A stretch of DNA of 64,000 nt. It comes from Diplonema japonicum. Its lineage: Eukaryota > Euglenozoa > Diplonemea > Diplonemida > Diplonemidae. How positions within the stretch are numbered: the stretch's first letter is position 1; each line of letters begins with the position of its first letter. The stretch is from assembly GCA_964019335.1 (NCBI GenBank), contig OZ025675.1, forward strand, positions 252,501-316,500, in the 5' to 3' direction. The translations under genes were made by a program, and so were the position numbers. Below are positions 10,670 through 20,043 of the stretch, piece by piece. Under the pieces are notes generated by a model. That model was not told where the DNA came from and ran no database searches. It was given only the letters and a program-made list of their open reading frames with translations.

Positions 10670-10875
10670 GTAATCTTCCTTAAAGGAAGTCCCTGTGAGA
10701 CACCGCCTTGTTCTCATCTTCTACCTGCACCTATCCACTTTTGGTGGTCTTGCCGGCCTTCCATTGTCCTTTCAACGCCTCTAGGTCACGCATGGTGGCT
10801 AATAATGTTTTACAGTTTTTTTTTTTTTTTCGTATAAAAGATAAATAAGAGATAAAGGAGGCCAGTTGTTGCAGG
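10670..10875 (-). mobile_element. LINE family C 3'-end fragment plus short SINE S tail
   Basis: Bases 10678-10800 match the 3' end of the LINE fragment at 11775-12670 (aaggaagtccctgtgagac, then ctacctgcacctatcc, then a ctcctaggtc-like block). The body is internally deleted. Just beyond, at about 10842-10875, is gagataaaggaggccag, the 3' terminus typical of the SINE-like family described at 39625-39920. Both are relics. Confidence 0.6.
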
Positions 10876-11005
10876 AAAAAAAAAAAAAAATTGACTTCGT
10901 TCATTTTATGACTTTTTACGTCGCTTTTCGCAAAATTTTGTATGTTGTGCAGACGGTACAGGTTCTGAGATAACTAATTCTTCTTTTTTTTTTTTTTATA
11001 TTCTC

Positions 11006-11339
11006 TTGCAACATAGTATCCAGGGTTAACCGATCACCTTCGGGGTTTTGAAAACCCGAACCCGAGCAATTTTTAGATTTTCGATCACATTGATTTATGA
11101 TGGGTTGATGCTCTAATTTTGTTGAGAATATTGGTTTTCGGCTTGTTATTATATACCAAGGTTTGCTACACTTCCTGTTCGGGAAAATAATCCTTTTCTA
11201 AGTCGTTTCGATGCTCCCTGGGATCGCGAATAGAAGGGTTTTAGCTTGGTTGTTTTCAATTGACGTCAATTTTAAAAGCCCTGATGACTGTAATTAAAAA
11301 CCCGTGGGAGATCGGTTAACCCTGGATACTATGTTACAA
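11006..11339. mobile_element. MITE-like element with 30-bp terminal inverted repeats
   Basis: The arms at 11006-11035 and 11310-11339 are inverted repeats with one mismatch in 30 (core acatagtatccagggttaac on the left). The 274-bp interior has no ORF of note. It contains a small palindrome (gggttttgaaaaccc) and the 12-bp palindrome attgacgtcaat. The ends are clear, but a target-site duplication is not. It is non-autonomous, and I did not see another copy in the window. Confidence 0.75.
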
Positions 11340-11454
11340 AACCTTTGTTAAATGCAAAAAAAAAAAAAAAAGGAAAGGAAAAAAAAGAGTAGGGCGAGAA
11401 AGTTATCCACCATGCTACCACCACTCTTTTTCTAACAGTTCATAATATTTTTCC

Positions 11455-11575
11455 AACGTTCACTGGTTGGTGCTTACGTACTGGGGACACCCGTACCTGT
11501 TACCATTCTGCTGTTGCATCCTGGTGCCGGCCGTCGGGGTTTGCCACTCAGTCATGGATGGCATCTGTGCTTAGG
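11455..11575 (-). mobile_element. Diverged LINE family B 3'-end fragment
   Basis: The order of short matches (ttctgctgttgc, tcctggtgcc, gtttgcc, atggatggcatctg) parallels the 3' end of the family B RT ORF at 27768-27832, but with many substitutions. It is an old relic. The identification is tentative. Confidence 0.4.
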
Positions 11576-11619
11576 ACATCGGTTACAGTCCCTCATATAA
11601 GGAGCTGATTGAAAAAAAA

Positions 11620-11765
11620 AAATAATTCCTTATGACTATATGTCTTTGTTGTTCGCACGAGCAAAAAAGGTTTTTTTAAAAAGCTGCGAAAGTTTTTTGC
11701 TCGGCACAAGTTGCATATAGTTATAAAATCATTTTTTGAAAGATAAATATTTGTGACAAAAAAAA
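11620..11765. repeat. Repeat family E copy 1
   Basis: A ~140-bp repeat running from cttatgactatatgtctttg through gctgcgaaagttttttgctc to gataaatatttgtgaca and then an A run. Near-identical copies are at 55803-55940 and 12710-12895; weaker ones are at 18088-18220 and 50600-50675. This copy abuts the 3' end of a LINE family C fragment, and the 55803 copy abuts a LINE family B 3' end. The origin is unknown. Confidence 0.75.
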
Positions 11766-11774
11766 AAAAAAATA

Positions 11775-12670
11775 TATGAGTTAAAGGAAGTCTTTGTGAG
11801 ACGCCCCCTTGTTCTCATGCTCTACCTGCACCTATCCCCCTTCAGCAGCGGTTTCTCCTTCTTCGGTGGTCGTGCCGGCCTCCTCCCCAGCTTGGCTACT
11901 TTTTCCCTTCTTTCCTTTGCCCATTGCTTCCCCAGCTCCTCCAGGTCGTACTTGGTCTTCGTTGATGCAAAGATTGCTCTTCTACTCCACCCGATCACCG
12001 CCTTCGTCCCTCCGATTGATCGCAGCGTATGTACTCTCTTGCATGGTTCAGCAGGGAAGGCCCTCCTTCCTTTCACCTTCTTCTGCAGTCTCCCTAGTTC
12101 CCATGTGTTCCACACCTTCTTCATCACCGTGTGCAGTCTCCTGGCCTTCTGTCGCACCTCTGCCAACTCCCCTAGCTTCCCTCCAAGGGATTTCTGGGTC
12201 ACGTTTTCGAAATCCAGCGCCGGCTCCACCGTCGACACTGCCGTGCTTCTGTTCCCTCCATACCAGCGCAGCTGCTTGAGCCATTTCAGCACCGGCTTCG
12301 TGTACTCCTTCAGGGTGTTGCCGGTCTGCAGCCTCGCGAACTCCTCCTCTGTTGGTGCTGGGTGTGCCTCCCCCTCCGTGATCTCCAGCCATTGGTGTGT
12401 CCGGTAGATCTGCTGCCTCTTTGCCTGCAAGGCTGCGTCGCGTTCCCCCGCCACAGCCAGCAGGTAACGCTGGGTCTTCTCGAGCCTGTCCTTGTTCTCC
12501 TTGGCCGCTTCCCTCGGGAGGATGCCATGGAGCCTCATGCATGGTTCTAGGCCTGTTCGTGTCGTGCCTGCATGTGCCTCCCGTTGCCTTACTTCGACAG
12601 CCAGTTCGCACTCCCACAGTGCATGCTCCAGGATGTTGGATACCTGTTGCATCTGACCGCATACGTCGCA
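11775..12670 (-). mobile_element. LINE family C, 5'-truncated copy (ORF2 C-terminus)
   Basis: Only the C-terminal ~283 residues of a non-LTR ORF2 remain (11822-12670). They start in the zinc-finger-like block CDVCGQ...HALWEC, continue through a conserved basic region (RAFPAE, HTLRSIGG, GWSRRAIFAS) and end KGDRCR with a TAG stop. The RT and endonuclease are missing, cut at the CDVC codons next to an A run. The 3' terminus on the sense strand is ...CCTTTAACTCATATA followed by T's. Family E repeats flank it on both sides (11620 and 12710), so it may have inserted into one or beside two of them. It is typical of abortive LINE insertion. Confidence 0.85.
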
Positions 12671-13097
12671 AAAGAAAAAAAAAAAACAAAGAGGGGAAAA
12701 AAAAAATAATTCTTTATGACTATATGTCTTTATTTGCACGAGCAAAAAAAAAAAAAGAAAAAAGAAAGTTGTAAAAAGCTGCGAAAGCTTCTTTTTTTTT
12801 TTTTTTTTTCTTTTTCCCTGTTGCTCGGCACAGGTTGCAAATAGTAATAAAATCATTTTTCTTTTTTTTTTTGAAGGATCTAAGTATTGTAGTTGAAAAA
12901 AAAAAAGAAAAAGAGGTTTTTTGTGTGGGAAAAAAAATAAAAACAAAGGAGTTCGATGGTGTAAGCCTTTGTATACTCTCGAGCTTCTCCAGCTGTGAGT
13001 GGATGAGAGGAAGAACATGAAGATCCGCTACCTTCTGGAAGACAAAGCAGTTTACGCACACGGGAAGGTAATAACTGTGAGATTTTGTACCAGGGCC

Positions 13098-13128
<31 letters not shown>

Positions 13129-14542
13129 AAAGCACACAGCTCCTGCTATCAAATGCGGACTCCGAGGTCACCATTGCTATATAAGCAAGGGACAGTGTAT
13201 TCAAAACAGTAACTTAAAAAATAAAAATAAAAAAAAGCCAAATCTGACAAGTTCGTCGGCAAGGCGTTTCGAAAGAGATACACAAAGAAAAAAAGAGGCA
13301 ACCAGCAAACAGTTGGTTATAGAGACTAATGGGACGAGCGGGTAGTGGGAGGGGGTTGTCCAAGAGGCTGTTTTTTCCCACCTTTTTTTTTGGGGGTGTT
13401 CTTTCCTTTTTCTGTTGTCATGATCATAAGAAACATGAAAAAAGAAAAAAAAAGGGGGGGGGAAGGGGAAAGAAAAAACCCATTAAGAACAAAATCAGAT
13501 TGTTAGCTAAAATAGTACTACATAACATAAAAAAGAAAAAGAAAAAGAAAAAAAAGAGTCAGCTGATTGTTGTTGGTGCAAGCTGTGTTCACCTACAGTG
13601 GGATGAGGTACAGGGATAAACAAACAAACCTGCCTCTACTCTTTTTTTTTACAACAACAATTCTCAGTTTTCAGGTTCAAAGTTTGTATTCTTGTTCCAG
13701 CAAAAAGAAAAAAAAAAAAAGAAAAAATCACTAGTGGTTAGCAACAGCCCGCCGCGGTGGCGTGCCTACCTTATGATGCTCCCCTTTTGGGGTCGTTCCC
13801 TGCTACCCACCGAAAAAAAGATTATATGCAACCCGGGGCAAAACCGAGAAAATCCAAAAAGATCACTAAGGGTCATACAAACACCCTCTCAATAAAAAAA
13901 AAAGTAGAATACACGCCAAGTCCTTTTAAAAGAACTCCTAATGTGCTTTTAAAAGAATGGTACCAAAAAAAAGAAACGCGAGGGGGGGGGGGGGGGGGGG
14001 GAGGGAGGGGAAAGCTCATTCAAGTATCACAAAGAAATTCTTTTGGATGGAACTACAACACGGTTTGAGGAATAACCATGTTTTTTTTTTTTCTTTCCCA
14101 AGGAAGGGGAGGACAAAAAAAATAAAAAAGACAAGCTTTTTCTTTTCTTTTTTTTTTCATGCAGACAGGTTGAGCAAGCAACCCACTTCACCTAATCAAA
14201 GAGAATACTTTTTCGTGTTTTTTTTTTTTTTTTTAATAGCTTTGAACAAATAACTGCAAAAAAAAAAAAATAATAATAACAGAAAAGAAAAGATCGATAA
14301 AGAAAATGGACATCGTGTAGGTAGAGCGCCCCATTCTTTTCACTTATTTGTATCGAATCATTCTGGCTCTCATCTACTCTTCTTTTTTTTTTTTTTTTTG
14401 CAATAACAATTTTTCAAAACCTAGTTTGAGGGGATCAACGTCTTACGCTGATGCGGTCTTCAGCTCCTTCAGCTTGTAAGGTAGGTCTCTATGCAAAGAG
14501 CTTTATTACTCTCTAAAAAAAAGTGCCATGAAGCGTCAGTCA
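12671..14542. repeat. Spacer: family E copy 2, homopolymers, no gene
   Basis: Family E copy 2 lies at about 12710-12895, with A/T-run expansions inside it. A partial copy of the tRNA-like SINE 3' end may lie near 13558-13600. There is a G run at 13982-14001 and an A run at about 13099-13126. Open frames here are poly-Lys or poly-Phe artefacts of the runs. Confidence 0.6.
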
Positions 14543-16357
14543 TCAGTACACCTGCCGCCTCCTCATTACAGGTACCTTCTTTGTGATCATATCTGCTAGT
14601 GCACTGGCCAAGGGCTCGTTGGCATATGTCGCCAGAAGCCACTGAGCTTCGACATCGCCTGCTCCTCTTAAGTATAGCCTTGCTGCCTCGTTGTACTTCA
14701 CCCAGTACTTCGCCCGAGACTCGTCCAGTGCGTACATCCACTCCTGGTCAAGGTGTACCACACTTTGCCTATGGGTAACTACTCTCATTTCTAAACTGGA
14801 TTGAACACTTGCTGGTGTATGCGGTGTGTGTAACTGCGCTGCGATGTCTCCTTCGCCAAGTGCCTCCCACAGGATGGATTCTTGCTCGTTGTCATGCTTC
14901 ACAAAGGTGATTTCCCTGAGGATGATACGCATTTCCTGTGTGACAGAGGCGTCCATGTAAGCGGTGGTGTTGCACACAACCCCAATGCCCCACTCCGCAC
15001 CGAGCCTCTCGTACACAGATGTCAGAACCGCCGTGTTCCCCATGATGCTGAACCGCCTCACCTCGTTGTTCCCAAGGTCTCCCACCAGAACCTTCCCACC
15101 GCACACGGCTACGTTTACTTCCATGGTCTTCTCGGGTTTCATCTGCCTTAGTGTGGTGGCTGTCTTCACCGCCGCCACTGCGTGTTGGATGCATTTCCTT
15201 GCCGCGTTGAACGAGGCGTGCACGTGGTCCCCGACGAACAGATCCAGCATCCCCTTCTGTGCACGAACAGCGTGCAGTGCGAACCCGATCACCTTCGCGT
15301 GGAGGCGGCTGAACTCAACAGGTTCCGCCTCCGCCAGCTTCATTGAGTTCTTCATGTTCATCACCAGCATCGTCGCCCTTGTGGGTGTCAGAACATGCTG
15401 TGTGAGAGTCGGTGACTCCGGCATGGACGACAGTGCCGTGTGCGACTCCGACTGTGTACAGGATTGGGTGCGGGACTGGGAGTGGTAGCTGCTTTCGTCG
15501 TCGAAGCTGTCAGAATCGCCACTCCCCTGCAAACAGGACTGGGGGAGGTAAGGTTTATACGACCGGAGGTTCACAAGAATGGTGTGAAGCGCTTCGTGCA
15601 GCTTGTCGGGAAGGTCTTCCTTCGAAAGGTCGAGGTGGGCGTCTGCCTCTTCAAGCTTGAACCCTGCAAGGAAGGAGGCCACGTCGCGTGCTGCAAGAAC
15701 ACCCAGTTCCAACTTCCGTTTTTCAGCAAGAACCTCATCAGCGAAGCCTCTTGTGAAGTAGAAGTCAAGGAGGAAGACCGCCACGATGTTCAAGAAGGTG
15801 AGGCCAGCACTCAGTGTCTCCCGCTTGCAAGGGAGGGTGGTACAATCACATGCAACATCAAAGCGGTAAGCAGAGTCGCCGTTGAAGGTGCCGTTTCCAA
15901 TATCGTAGAGGCCGAAGCGGGTGGCGTCCTCGACGCTGGTGAGGAGGAGCCAGAGGATAAGTGTGATGATAACGACGATGGAGGACCTTGACCTGATCCT
16001 GCACACGAGGAACACATCGATGACAAGAACAGCAAGGGGCCACAACCTGGGGCGCATGGTTCCCAAGTTGTGGAAGTCTATGAAGATCACAGAGACTACG
16101 TCAGCATACCCAGCAAGTTCTATGAAGGTGTCGGAGGGGTTCTTGCCGATGAAGAACCACACGAGGGCGACGAAGTTACTCACTGCTGCAGTGTACGAGG
16201 CGATCTTCGCTGTGGTGAACTCTGTTGTGAAGGACCCCACTGTCCCAAGCAGCATCGGGGCAATGAAGAACCACAGTGCTGTCTTCTTCCTCTTGACCAT
16301 CGCCTCGTCGTCGCCGGCGAGGGCTACCTTGCTAAGGAGCCAGTCTTGCAGCCACAT
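14543..16357 (-). CDS. Six-TM receptor with degenerate cyclase domain, paralog 2
   Basis: 604 aa from the ATG at 16357 (MWLQDWLLSKVALAGDDE), the start shared with the paralog at 21879; upstream in-frame ATGs lie in unconserved AT-rich leader. Six TM segments fall within about 28-215. The pre-TM6 loop has CDCTTLPCKR. The linker ends SYKPYLPQSCLQ, followed by an acidic Ser-rich spacer with repeated SQSRTQSCTQSESHT. The cyclase-like domain (about 335-490) keeps LFVGDHVHASF but has LVMNM where the first metal Asp is expected. The C-terminal helix pair begins EWMYALDESRAKYW and the protein ends MRRRQVY. The N-terminal half is almost identical to the 20044-21879 paralog, which points to recent duplication or conversion. 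It is likely a plasma-membrane sensor; catalytic activity is doubtful. Confidence 0.9.
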   Translation of the reverse strand: MWLQDWLLSKVALAGDDEAMVKRKKTALWFFIAPMLLGTVGSFTTEFTTAKIASYTAAVSNFVALVWFFIGKNPSDTFIELAGYADVVSVIFIDFHNLGTMRPRLWPLAVLVIDVFLVCRIRSRSSIVVIITLILWLLLTSVEDATRFGLYDIGNGTFNGDSAYRFDVACDCTTLPCKRETLSAGLTFLNIVAVFLLDFYFTRGFADEVLAEKRKLELGVLAARDVASFLAGFKLEEADAHLDLSKEDLPDKLHEALHTILVNLRSYKPYLPQSCLQGSGDSDSFDDESSYHSQSRTQSCTQSESHTALSSMPESPTLTQHVLTPTRATMLVMNMKNSMKLAEAEPVEFSRLHAKVIGFALHAVRAQKGMLDLFVGDHVHASFNAARKCIQHAVAAVKTATTLRQMKPEKTMEVNVAVCGGKVLVGDLGNNEVRRFSIMGNTAVLTSVYERLGAEWGIGVVCNTTAYMDASVTQEMRIILREITFVKHDNEQESILWEALGEGDIAAQLHTPHTPASVQSSLEMRVVTHRQSVVHLDQEWMYALDESRAKYWVKYNEAARLYLRGAGDVEAQWLLATYANEPLASALADMITKKVPVMRRRQVY

Positions 16358-17590
16358 GTGATGTGTGTTTATTGACCTTTTCATAAGAGACAGTGATTGA
16401 GGCAGTTGGGCTTTGAGAAAAAAAGAAAGGGAAATAAAAAGTAGGTTCTTTTGAGTTCTTCGTTCTTTTTTACTCAACGTTTTGTTCTCTTCTCCGCCTT
16501 TCGTTTTCTTTGGAGTTGCCTAGTGTTACCCGAGGGGGACCGCGGTCAACAAAAAAGGGGGGGGAAATGGAGGCTGCTCTACTTTGAGATGACAAGCACC
16601 CTAATATACATAGTGAGGGGATTCTTTTTCTTTTTTTAAAAAAGGAATGACGGCCAGAGAAGAAGAAAGGAGGGGGGGAAAAAAAGAATCCTATTCGTTT
16701 TTATCGGTTAGCCGTTGAGGTCTCTTTTTTTTCTTTTCTCTTTTCTTTTAATGCCGTGTTAGGGAGCCAGTCAGGAGGCCCTCAGCATTCAGCAAACCTT
16801 CCCCCCAATACCCCTTTCCCAAGAGTGAGAAAAGTATATTTTTGAGTTAAAGGAAGTCTTTGTGTAGCCCCCTTTTTTTCTCCATCCCTTAAAATAAAAA
16901 AAGGGATGTCTTTTTTTTTTTTTTTTTTAAAGTACTTTCGCGCTCTAACTCCGATTTCCTTTTTTTTTTTTTTTTTCATGTGCATTCTCCAGTCCAATAC
17001 CAGAGCGAAATATTGCTGTTTTTGATTCTTATTTTCTTCTTCTTGCTTGAGTAAAGTGAGAAGAGACAGAATTGACGGTAAAAGCTTCAGCAACATTTAT
17101 CTGCCCTTGAGTACTATCTTCAAGTATTTTGAAGCAGAGCATGCGCAAGGTGAACAACCGACGTTTGTGTATCACTAGAAACACATGGGTAGTACGGGGT
17201 GCAGTTCCCTCCAAATAAGGACCTGTTGTCAGAAAAAAAAGAAAATACTGTAAACCGAAAAATACCCAACTTATGAAAGGACGCGACCAGAGGGGCATGG
17301 GGAGCAGAACCGAAATGCTGGATTTCATCTCTTACATTTCTTGGGCGGGCAACCTGGGTGTCGACAGCCGACTTCGACTTTGCTTCGAGTTGGGAAAGTG
17401 GATTGAACACAGAAAGTTAAAACCCTTGTGGTGGTAAGTAAAGGGCATTAGTTTTTTCCCCGGGAATTTGTCACTCCGGCACATTTCTTCGCTTTTTTTT
17501 TTTTTTTTTTTTTTTACAGTATTTTATTTTCTCTCCCCTGATATAAAAAAAAAAAAAATGGGGCTTTGATTGCAACACTAGGTGGCGTTA
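16358..17590. other. Spacer without a recognisable gene
   Basis: AT-rich DNA with many homopolymers. A short family C 3'-end-like scrap (gagttaaaggaagtctttgt) is at about 16843-16862. I see no convincing ORF: the candidates are made of poly-Lys or are short and lack repeats or domains. A direct-repeat scrap (gcgttaagcgtgcaacgaag) at 17586-17605 recurs at 44045-44064. Confidence 0.5.
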
Positions 17591-17608
17591 AGCGTGCAAC
17601 GAAGCACG

Positions 17609-17885
17609 AACTACCTACTTGATTACAGGGGGCGCTTCTCGGCCGAGCAGTAGCTTCTTCTGCGTTCCGCGTCGTGTCCTCAATGCGTGCGGTGTGCTCA
17701 ACCCTAGCCGGTGCGTCCCGGATAACCAAGATTCTGCGCTCGTGCAGTTTGCTGCCTGTTCGTCACCCTGAGCATCTGCTTTACGTTCTTCCACTCGGGC
17801 GCTACCGGTGATGACCGACGAGGAGGTCAACAGCGAACAACACATCTGATGTACTTCTTATATTTCCATTTTATCCCCACCACCT
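17609..17885 (-). mobile_element. SINE-like family S copy 1 (3' end replaced)
   Basis: A ~270-bp dispersed repeat. Sense-strand head is ggtggtggggataaaatgg, then gcgctaccggtgatgacc on the plus strand, and cttcttctgcgttccgcgtc towards the 3' part. This copy lacks the usual 3' terminus (plus-strand aaaggaggcc...tgcacaag) and joins instead to another dispersed sequence at 17586-17605. A 76-aa frame crosses it and is partly conserved in the 18771 copy, but indels in other copies argue against a protein. Confidence 0.75.
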
Positions 17886-17894
17886 TAAAAAAAG

Positions 17895-18220
17895 AAAAGG
17901 TAAAGAGGTGAAAGGAAATCCCTGATTTGGGATGTCCTGTCTTGTTCTTCTACCTGCCCCTATCTCCCTTCAGTGGCTTAAAAAGAAAAAGATAAATTTT
18001 TTTATCGCGTTTTCTTTTTTTCTGAGGGAAAAAAAATAGAGTTGAACAACTGAAAATGCTGGGGGGGGGGGGGGGGGGGGGGGAGGGGGTTATGACTATG
18101 CGATTTTAAAAGCCGAGAAAGTTCTTTTTTTTTTTTTGCTCGACACAAGCATGCATATACTATGATATAGTCAAAAACATCATTTTTCTTTTTGAAAAAG
18201 ATAAAATATCTGCAAACAGG
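17895..18220. repeat. LINE family C 3'-end scrap and diverged family E repeat
   Basis: Bases about 17895-17985 (gtgaaaggaaatccctgat, cttctacctgcccctatctc) match LINE C/A 3' ends. A G run lies at 18061-18083. Bases about 18088-18220 are a diverged family E copy (gttatgactatgcg ... gctcgacacaagcatgcat ... gataaaatatctgcaaacag). Confidence 0.6.
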
Positions 18221-18768
18221 AAATGGTTCAAAACTAGTCGCATTGGTTTTTCTTTTTTCTTTTTTTCTTTATCCGCTCGAGTAAAGGGGGGGGGGGGGTA
18301 CCCAGCAAAAAAACACTACGAAAAGTCTTTTGTAATCACTTCTTAGCCATATTGCATTTAAAAAAAAAGGGGGAGGGGAGAAAAAATCCATGTTCCCTAT
18401 TATAATGGTGCCAACAGGGTTCTTTTTTCAAGACTAAAAGTGATATCGAAATAACACCTCAGGGACGTCCCCAAGGTGAACAAAAATACTCCCCCTTTTT
18501 TCAACTTCTGAATCAATATGCACTAAACCCGTGTCGGCCCCAAAATTAAGGATCAGACAGAATTGCTTGTAATTAAATATTTTGAACACCTACGTATTCT
18601 GACGTGGGCACGTTTTATCAATAAAAACTTACGGGGTATTTTCGTAGATAAGGGAAACAGAAAGGGAACAGTTTTCTACTCCGATAGCTAAAAAAAACCT
18701 ATCGGCTAGAAGGGTTCTACAAAAATCCAAAAAGAAAAAAAAAAAAAAAAAAAAAAAAGAAAAACTCG
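18221..18768. other. AT-rich spacer, nothing recognised
   Basis: No ORF, RNA motif or repeat match was recognised. It contains G and A runs (about 18287-18298, 18360-18368). Confidence 0.4.
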
Positions 18769-18770
18769 AT

Positions 18771-19087
18771 GATTTAAAGGAAGCCGGTGGGGGCACCCTG
18801 CACAAGCACCATTTACTTGATTACAGGGGGCGCACCGCGGCCTATCTGTAGCTTCTTCTGCGTTCCGCGTCGTGTCCTCAATGCGTGCGGTGTGCAGCTC
18901 AACCCCAGCCGGGGCGCCCCGGGTAACCAAGATTCTGAGCTCGTGCAGTTTGCTGCCTGTTCATCACCCTGAGCATCTGCATTACGTTCTTCCACTCGGG
19001 CGCTACCGGTGATGACCGACGAGGAGGTCAACAGCGAACAACACATCTGATGTACTTCTTTATATTTCCATGTTATCCCCACCACCA
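18771..19087 (-). mobile_element. SINE-like family S copy 2, directly downstream of U2
   Basis: A full-length copy. The sense head ggtggtggggataacatgg (about 19069-19087) follows the U2 3' region by about 10 bp. The 3' terminus on the plus strand reads actcgatgatttaaaggaag ccggtgggggc, bounded by A runs (T runs in the sense direction). The actcgat...a...ttt end resembles the LINE family B 3' end at 27690. A 90-aa frame (MVGITWKYKEVHQMCC...) spans it but is broken in other copies, so I do not call a gene. Confidence 0.8.
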
Positions 19088-19096
19088 GAAGAGTAG

Positions 19097-19294
19097 GGTG
19101 TGCAGCTCCAGTGCAACACCTGTGGACAGACTCATTGCCCTGAGCTACCTGCCACCCCCAACGACAAATTAGTTTAATATCGCATCACACGAGGTGCTGT
19201 ACAGATAGAACGCACACCAAGAGGTGCTGTACAGATATTAAGCTGATAAGAACAGATGCTACACTTGATCTTAGCCAAAAGGCCGAGAAGGTAT
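19097..19294 (-). ncRNA. U2 snRNA: U2 spliceosomal snRNA
   Basis: The first ~55 nt on the minus strand carry the near-universal U2 5' domain: CTTCTCGGCCTTTTGGCTAA (stem-loop I), then GATCAAGTGTAGCATCTGTT and CTTATCAG, then AATATCTG of stem-loop IIa. A possible Sm-like site AATTTGT follows, and a terminal hairpin (GGTGTTGCA ... TGCACACC) resembles stem-loop IV. The length (~198 nt) fits U2. U2 pairs with the intron branch site and, through U6, forms part of the catalytic core. Oddities: the branch-site recognition block reads GUAGCA instead of GUAGUA, and a 16-nt direct repeat (plus 19191-19206 and 19221-19236) lies in the stem-loop II region. It could be a variant or pseudogene copy. Confidence 0.88.
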
Positions 19295-19460
19295 AAAAAA
19301 AAAAAAAAAGAACTACTGCAAAAAACAAAAAAGAATTATTGCTGGGCGGACAAACGTCCGGGTTTCTGTCGCGTCCGGGGGGTTTGTCCGTCCGGCATTT
19401 TCCCGTTCCGTCTTTCATTCTTTTTTTTTGTTTTACAGTATTTATTAAAATAAGAAGAAT
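19295..19460. promoter_or_regulatory. U2 upstream region with a GC-rich inverted repeat
   Basis: Immediately upstream of U2 is an A run (T run in the gene sense) and then a GC-rich block at about 19348-19395 with the inverted arms cggacaaac and gtttgtccg. In kinetoplastids snRNA promoters often use box A/B of a neighbouring tRNA; I do not see a clear tRNA here, so any promoter role is a guess. Confidence 0.3.
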
Positions 19461-20043
19461 GAGATTTGCATTATCGTCTCTAGTCAACCCCGCCTACCAC
19501 AAGTGAAATAATGCACCTTAGTTTCATTAATGTGTTGTTTTATATAACTCCAGTCAGGTTTTCAACTTTCACTTTATTTCCACGCTAGATTTCAGGCTTG
19601 TTGTAGGAGAAAAACAGGTGCAGGAATGAAAATTACTCTATGAGTGAATATAAGGGGAGAGAGGTGGGCTTAGCAACCCAGGCAGCAGCCCCACAGGTCC
19701 GGAGTTTGGCTGAAAATAGGTCCCCTGGGCCATATTTCTAGTGAAAATAAAGTTAAGTGTGATATAAAGTGAAATCTTATTTTCACTCCCACCCTTGAAA
19801 ACCCGGCTCGAATTAAATTCAAATTAACATGATAGCTCCCTGAGACGAAAGCCGCATGCCCTAAAAAGGGGGTGGGGGTATGGTCAGTACTAGGCATCTC
19901 TCAGTTTCGGACATATCTCGCGACTCCTCCAGGTGCTGTCTTCACAGGCGAGCGTCCCAACAGGTTGGAGGTACTTTCCCCGACCGATTAAATAAAACAA
20001 AAAAAAAAAAAGGTGAGAGGGAAAAAAATAATAGAGAAATGCA
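19461..20043. repeat. Spacer with dispersed repeat G
   Basis: Bases about 19830-19985 (gacgaaagccgcatgcccta, ggggtatggtcagtactagg, catctctcagtttcggac, cgcgactcctccagg) recur at about 48935-49080 and 49165-49320, and partly at 23990-24045. It is a non-coding dispersed repeat of unknown class. The rest shows no gene. Confidence 0.6.

Noticed and set aside
18813-19085. 90-aa protein in the SINE-like repeat
   Set aside because: It is partly preserved in one other copy but broken by indels in the rest; the repeat behaves as a non-coding element.
19348-19395. tRNA gene upstream of U2 (kinetoplastid-type promoter)
   Set aside because: There is a GC-rich inverted repeat, but box A/B and a cloverleaf cannot be drawn convincingly.
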